Source: Thalassospiraceae bacterium
GTDB taxonomy: Bacteria; Pseudomonadota; Alphaproteobacteria; Rhodospirillales; Magnetovibrionaceae
Direction of reading: 5' to 3'
Assembly: GCA_030637845.1 (NCBI GenBank)
Contig: DAOWFT010000077.1
Location: forward strand, 1-7,784
DNA: 7,784 nt
Part shown: piece after piece, positions 6,931-7,784 of the stretch
Numbering within the stretch: position 1 is the stretch's first letter
Layout: each line of letters opens with the position of its first letter
Made by a program: the position numbers and the translations under genes
Notes under the pieces: model-generated
The model's input: only the letters and a program-made list of their open reading frames with translations
Database searches by the model: none
What the model was told of the DNA's origin: nothing

Positions 6931-6957
6931 AAAAAAGGGCCGGTTTAATCCCGAGCC
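6931..6957 (-). terminator. Leftward intrinsic terminator upstream of divL
   Basis: On the minus strand GGC-T-CGG (6957-6951), a 7-nt loop GATTAAA, then CCGGCC (6943-6938) form a GC-rich stem with one bulged T. It is followed by C and TTTTTT (6936-6931), the classic hairpin plus U-run. It would terminate a leftward transcript arriving from the right, before divL. No leftward gene is now present to its right: the next gene, at 7171, points the other way. Confidence 0.55.
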
Positions 6958-6967
6958 ACTAACCGCA

Positions 6968-7004
6968 TGTGGGGAATCAGTGCCAGAAGTGCTGATTCCC
7001 CATA
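6968..7004. repeat. Strong hairpin (10-bp perfect stem) in the divL-nuclease gap
   Basis: Arms GGGGAATCAG (6971-6980) and CTGATTCCCC (6992-7001) are perfect inverted repeats around an 11-nt loop. The stem extends by T-A, G-T wobble and T-A pairs to 6968/7004. No T-run follows on either strand, although the plus-strand flank is AT-rich. It could be an RNA hairpin at the 3' end of a lost transcript, or a mobile-element remnant. Confidence 0.5.
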
Positions 7005-7049
7005 ATTTATTCATCCTACATACCGATTTTTGTGAATTGCTTATTGGCG

Positions 7050-7077
7050 GTAATTTTGTCGAAATCGACAAAATTAC
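7050..7077. promoter_or_regulatory. Perfect 28-bp palindrome, probable operator of the nuclease gene
   Basis: Arms GTAATTTTGTCGA (7050-7062) and TCGACAAAATTAC (7065-7077) are exact inverted repeats separated by AA. A site this long and exact 94 nt before the nuclease ATG suggests binding of a dimeric regulator. The right arm contains TCGACA (7065-7070), a possible -35 box. As RNA it would also make a stable hairpin with an AAAT loop. Operator function is inference; the symmetry itself is read directly. Confidence 0.5.
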
Positions 7078-7095
7078 AAATGCATATCTTATGAT
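7065..7095 (+). promoter_or_regulatory. Possible sigma-70-type promoter for the nuclease gene
   Basis: TCGACA (7065-7070, five of six matches to TTGACA) and TATGAT (7090-7095, five of six matches to TATAAT) are separated by 19 nt, somewhat longer than ideal. Transcription would start near 7102 and give a leader of about 70 nt. The -35 box lies inside the palindrome, an arrangement suited to repression by steric block. Confidence 0.3.
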
Positions 7096-7170
7096 TGAGA
7101 CTATTAAGGTGGTCGAGCATGAGATAGCCTTTCCTAAACTATCAACTACCGAAGAGAGACATTAATAAGC

Positions 7171-7784
7171 ATGCCACTTATTACCAACGCTGCCCCCGAA
7201 TCGTGGCAAGAACTTGAAGAGATGGTAACGGCCATCTTAAACGAGAGCGGTATGGCTGCGCGCCGTCAAGTTCGGCTAGAGCTGCCACGAGGCAATGTCA
7301 ACGTTGATGTGTATGCAGAGGAAGCAATTGACGGCATTACTCACCGGACGATCTGTGAATGCAAAAACTGGGGCAGCAATGTACCCCGAGAGGTAGTTCA
7401 CGCTTTTCGTACAGTAATGCAAGAAACTGGTGCACATCGTGGATACATCATTTCGCGCGTTGGATTTCAGCGGGGAGCCTACGCTGCGGATGAGGCGACT
7501 ACTATTGAGCAGGTAAATTTTGCAGAGTTTCAAGCAGCCTATTTTGATAAGTGGATAGGAAAACGTATATGGGCTGTGGAAAATGAAATTGGCTCCATTA
7601 ACACCTATTACGAACCCATAGGAAAGCCGGGATATGGTCTGATAGAAGATGACGCTGGCAGGGAAGCCTATGATGCCGTTTGGGGCAAATATCTATTTGT
7701 GGGGTTGATGCTTATGTCATTCTCGCCCTGTTTACGCGTGTTCCAGCCCCGCCCGTATCCAGATTTGCCATTTAACATTGCCGA
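7171..7784 (+). CDS. Mrr-like PD-(D/E)XK restriction endonuclease-type protein, 3' end outside the window
   Basis: The open frame gives 204 residues and continues past the right edge. The first ~115 residues fit a restriction-endonuclease-like (Mrr_cat type) fold: an N-terminal SWQELEEMVTAIL helix (11-23), VNVDVYAE (43-50) with Asp46 as candidate metal ligand, then ICECKNW (61-67) with Glu63-x-Lys65 completing the PD-(D/E)XK site. VPREVVHAFRTVMQETGA (71-88) and GYIISRVGFQRGA (91-103) match the helix and strand after the site in such nucleases. I do not recognise residues 120-204, which include a hydrophobic run KYLFVGLMLMSF (173-184). A weak GAGAGA lies 11 nt before the ATG. Its use of CGA, CTA and ATA codons seems unlike its neighbours by eye, which would fit horizontal acquisition. 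A role in defence against foreign DNA is inferred from the family; target and partners are unknown. Confidence 0.75.
   Translation, partial: MPLITNAAPESWQELEEMVTAILNESGMAARRQVRLELPRGNVNVDVYAEEAIDGITHRTICECKNWGSNVPREVVHAFRTVMQETGAHRGYIISRVGFQRGAYAADEATTIEQVNFAEFQAAYFDKWIGKRIWAVENEIGSINTYYEPIGKPGYGLIEDDAGREAYDAVWGKYLFVGLMLMSFSPCLRVFQPRPYPDLPFNIA

Noticed and set aside
6920..7165. 81-codon rightward open frame ending 5 nt before the nuclease gene
   Set aside because: Its first part runs through the leftward terminator and the hairpin, its middle through the palindrome, and its ATG at 7091 overlaps the likely -10 box. No start has a ribosome site and the product resembles nothing I know. A short leader peptide or gene remnant cannot be excluded.

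Overview
The window looks like chromosomal DNA of an alphaproteobacterium, probably of the Rhodospirillales or a related marine lineage. The case rests on gene content and order: a leftward block tsaE-amgK-murU-addB, an AddB of the alphaproteobacterial type, and a nearby multi-PAS protein of the DivL class, a cell-cycle factor restricted to Alphaproteobacteria. No rRNA, tRNA, CRISPR array or complete insertion sequence was recognised.

Layout, left to right. Positions 1-2639 are a tightly packed leftward operon. It reads tsaE (tRNA t6A synthesis ATPase), amgK (MurNAc/GlcNAc anomeric kinase), murU (MurNAc-1-phosphate uridylyltransferase) and the first 113 codons of addB (double-strand break repair), which runs off the left edge. 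The junctions are an 8-nt overlap, a 3-nt gap and a 2-nt gap. AmgK and MurU are consecutive enzymes of the peptidoglycan-recycling route that returns MurNAc to UDP-MurNAc. Positions 2640-2783 are a divergent control region. Positions 2784-4573 are a rightward two-gene unit: a thioredoxin-reductase-like ferredoxin/flavodoxin-NADP+ reductase, coupled by a TAATG stop/start to an exported di-haem cytochrome c of the c4/c553 type. Convergent to it, on the minus strand at 4590-6851, is a roughly 753-residue membrane-anchored multi-PAS histidine-kinase-like protein, best explained as DivL. Its H-box carries Asn where the phospho-accepting His should be, and its N-box and G2 box are also degenerate, so it is probably a pseudokinase.

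Positions 6852-7170 hold no convincing gene. They contain a leftward intrinsic terminator with no gene left to terminate, a perfect 10-bp-stem hairpin, and a perfect 13+2+13 palindrome overlapping a possible rightward promoter. From 7171 to the right edge a rightward gene encodes a PD-(D/E)XK, Mrr-like restriction endonuclease with an unrecognised C-terminal region. This right end looks like the start of an accessory, possibly defence-related, segment replacing whatever once lay upstream of divL.

The points most worth following are the Asn-bearing DivL, the nuclease with its palindromic control site, and the redox pair lying between divL and tsaE. No clear multi-gene undescribed system is visible here; if the nuclease belongs to one, the rest lies beyond the right edge.
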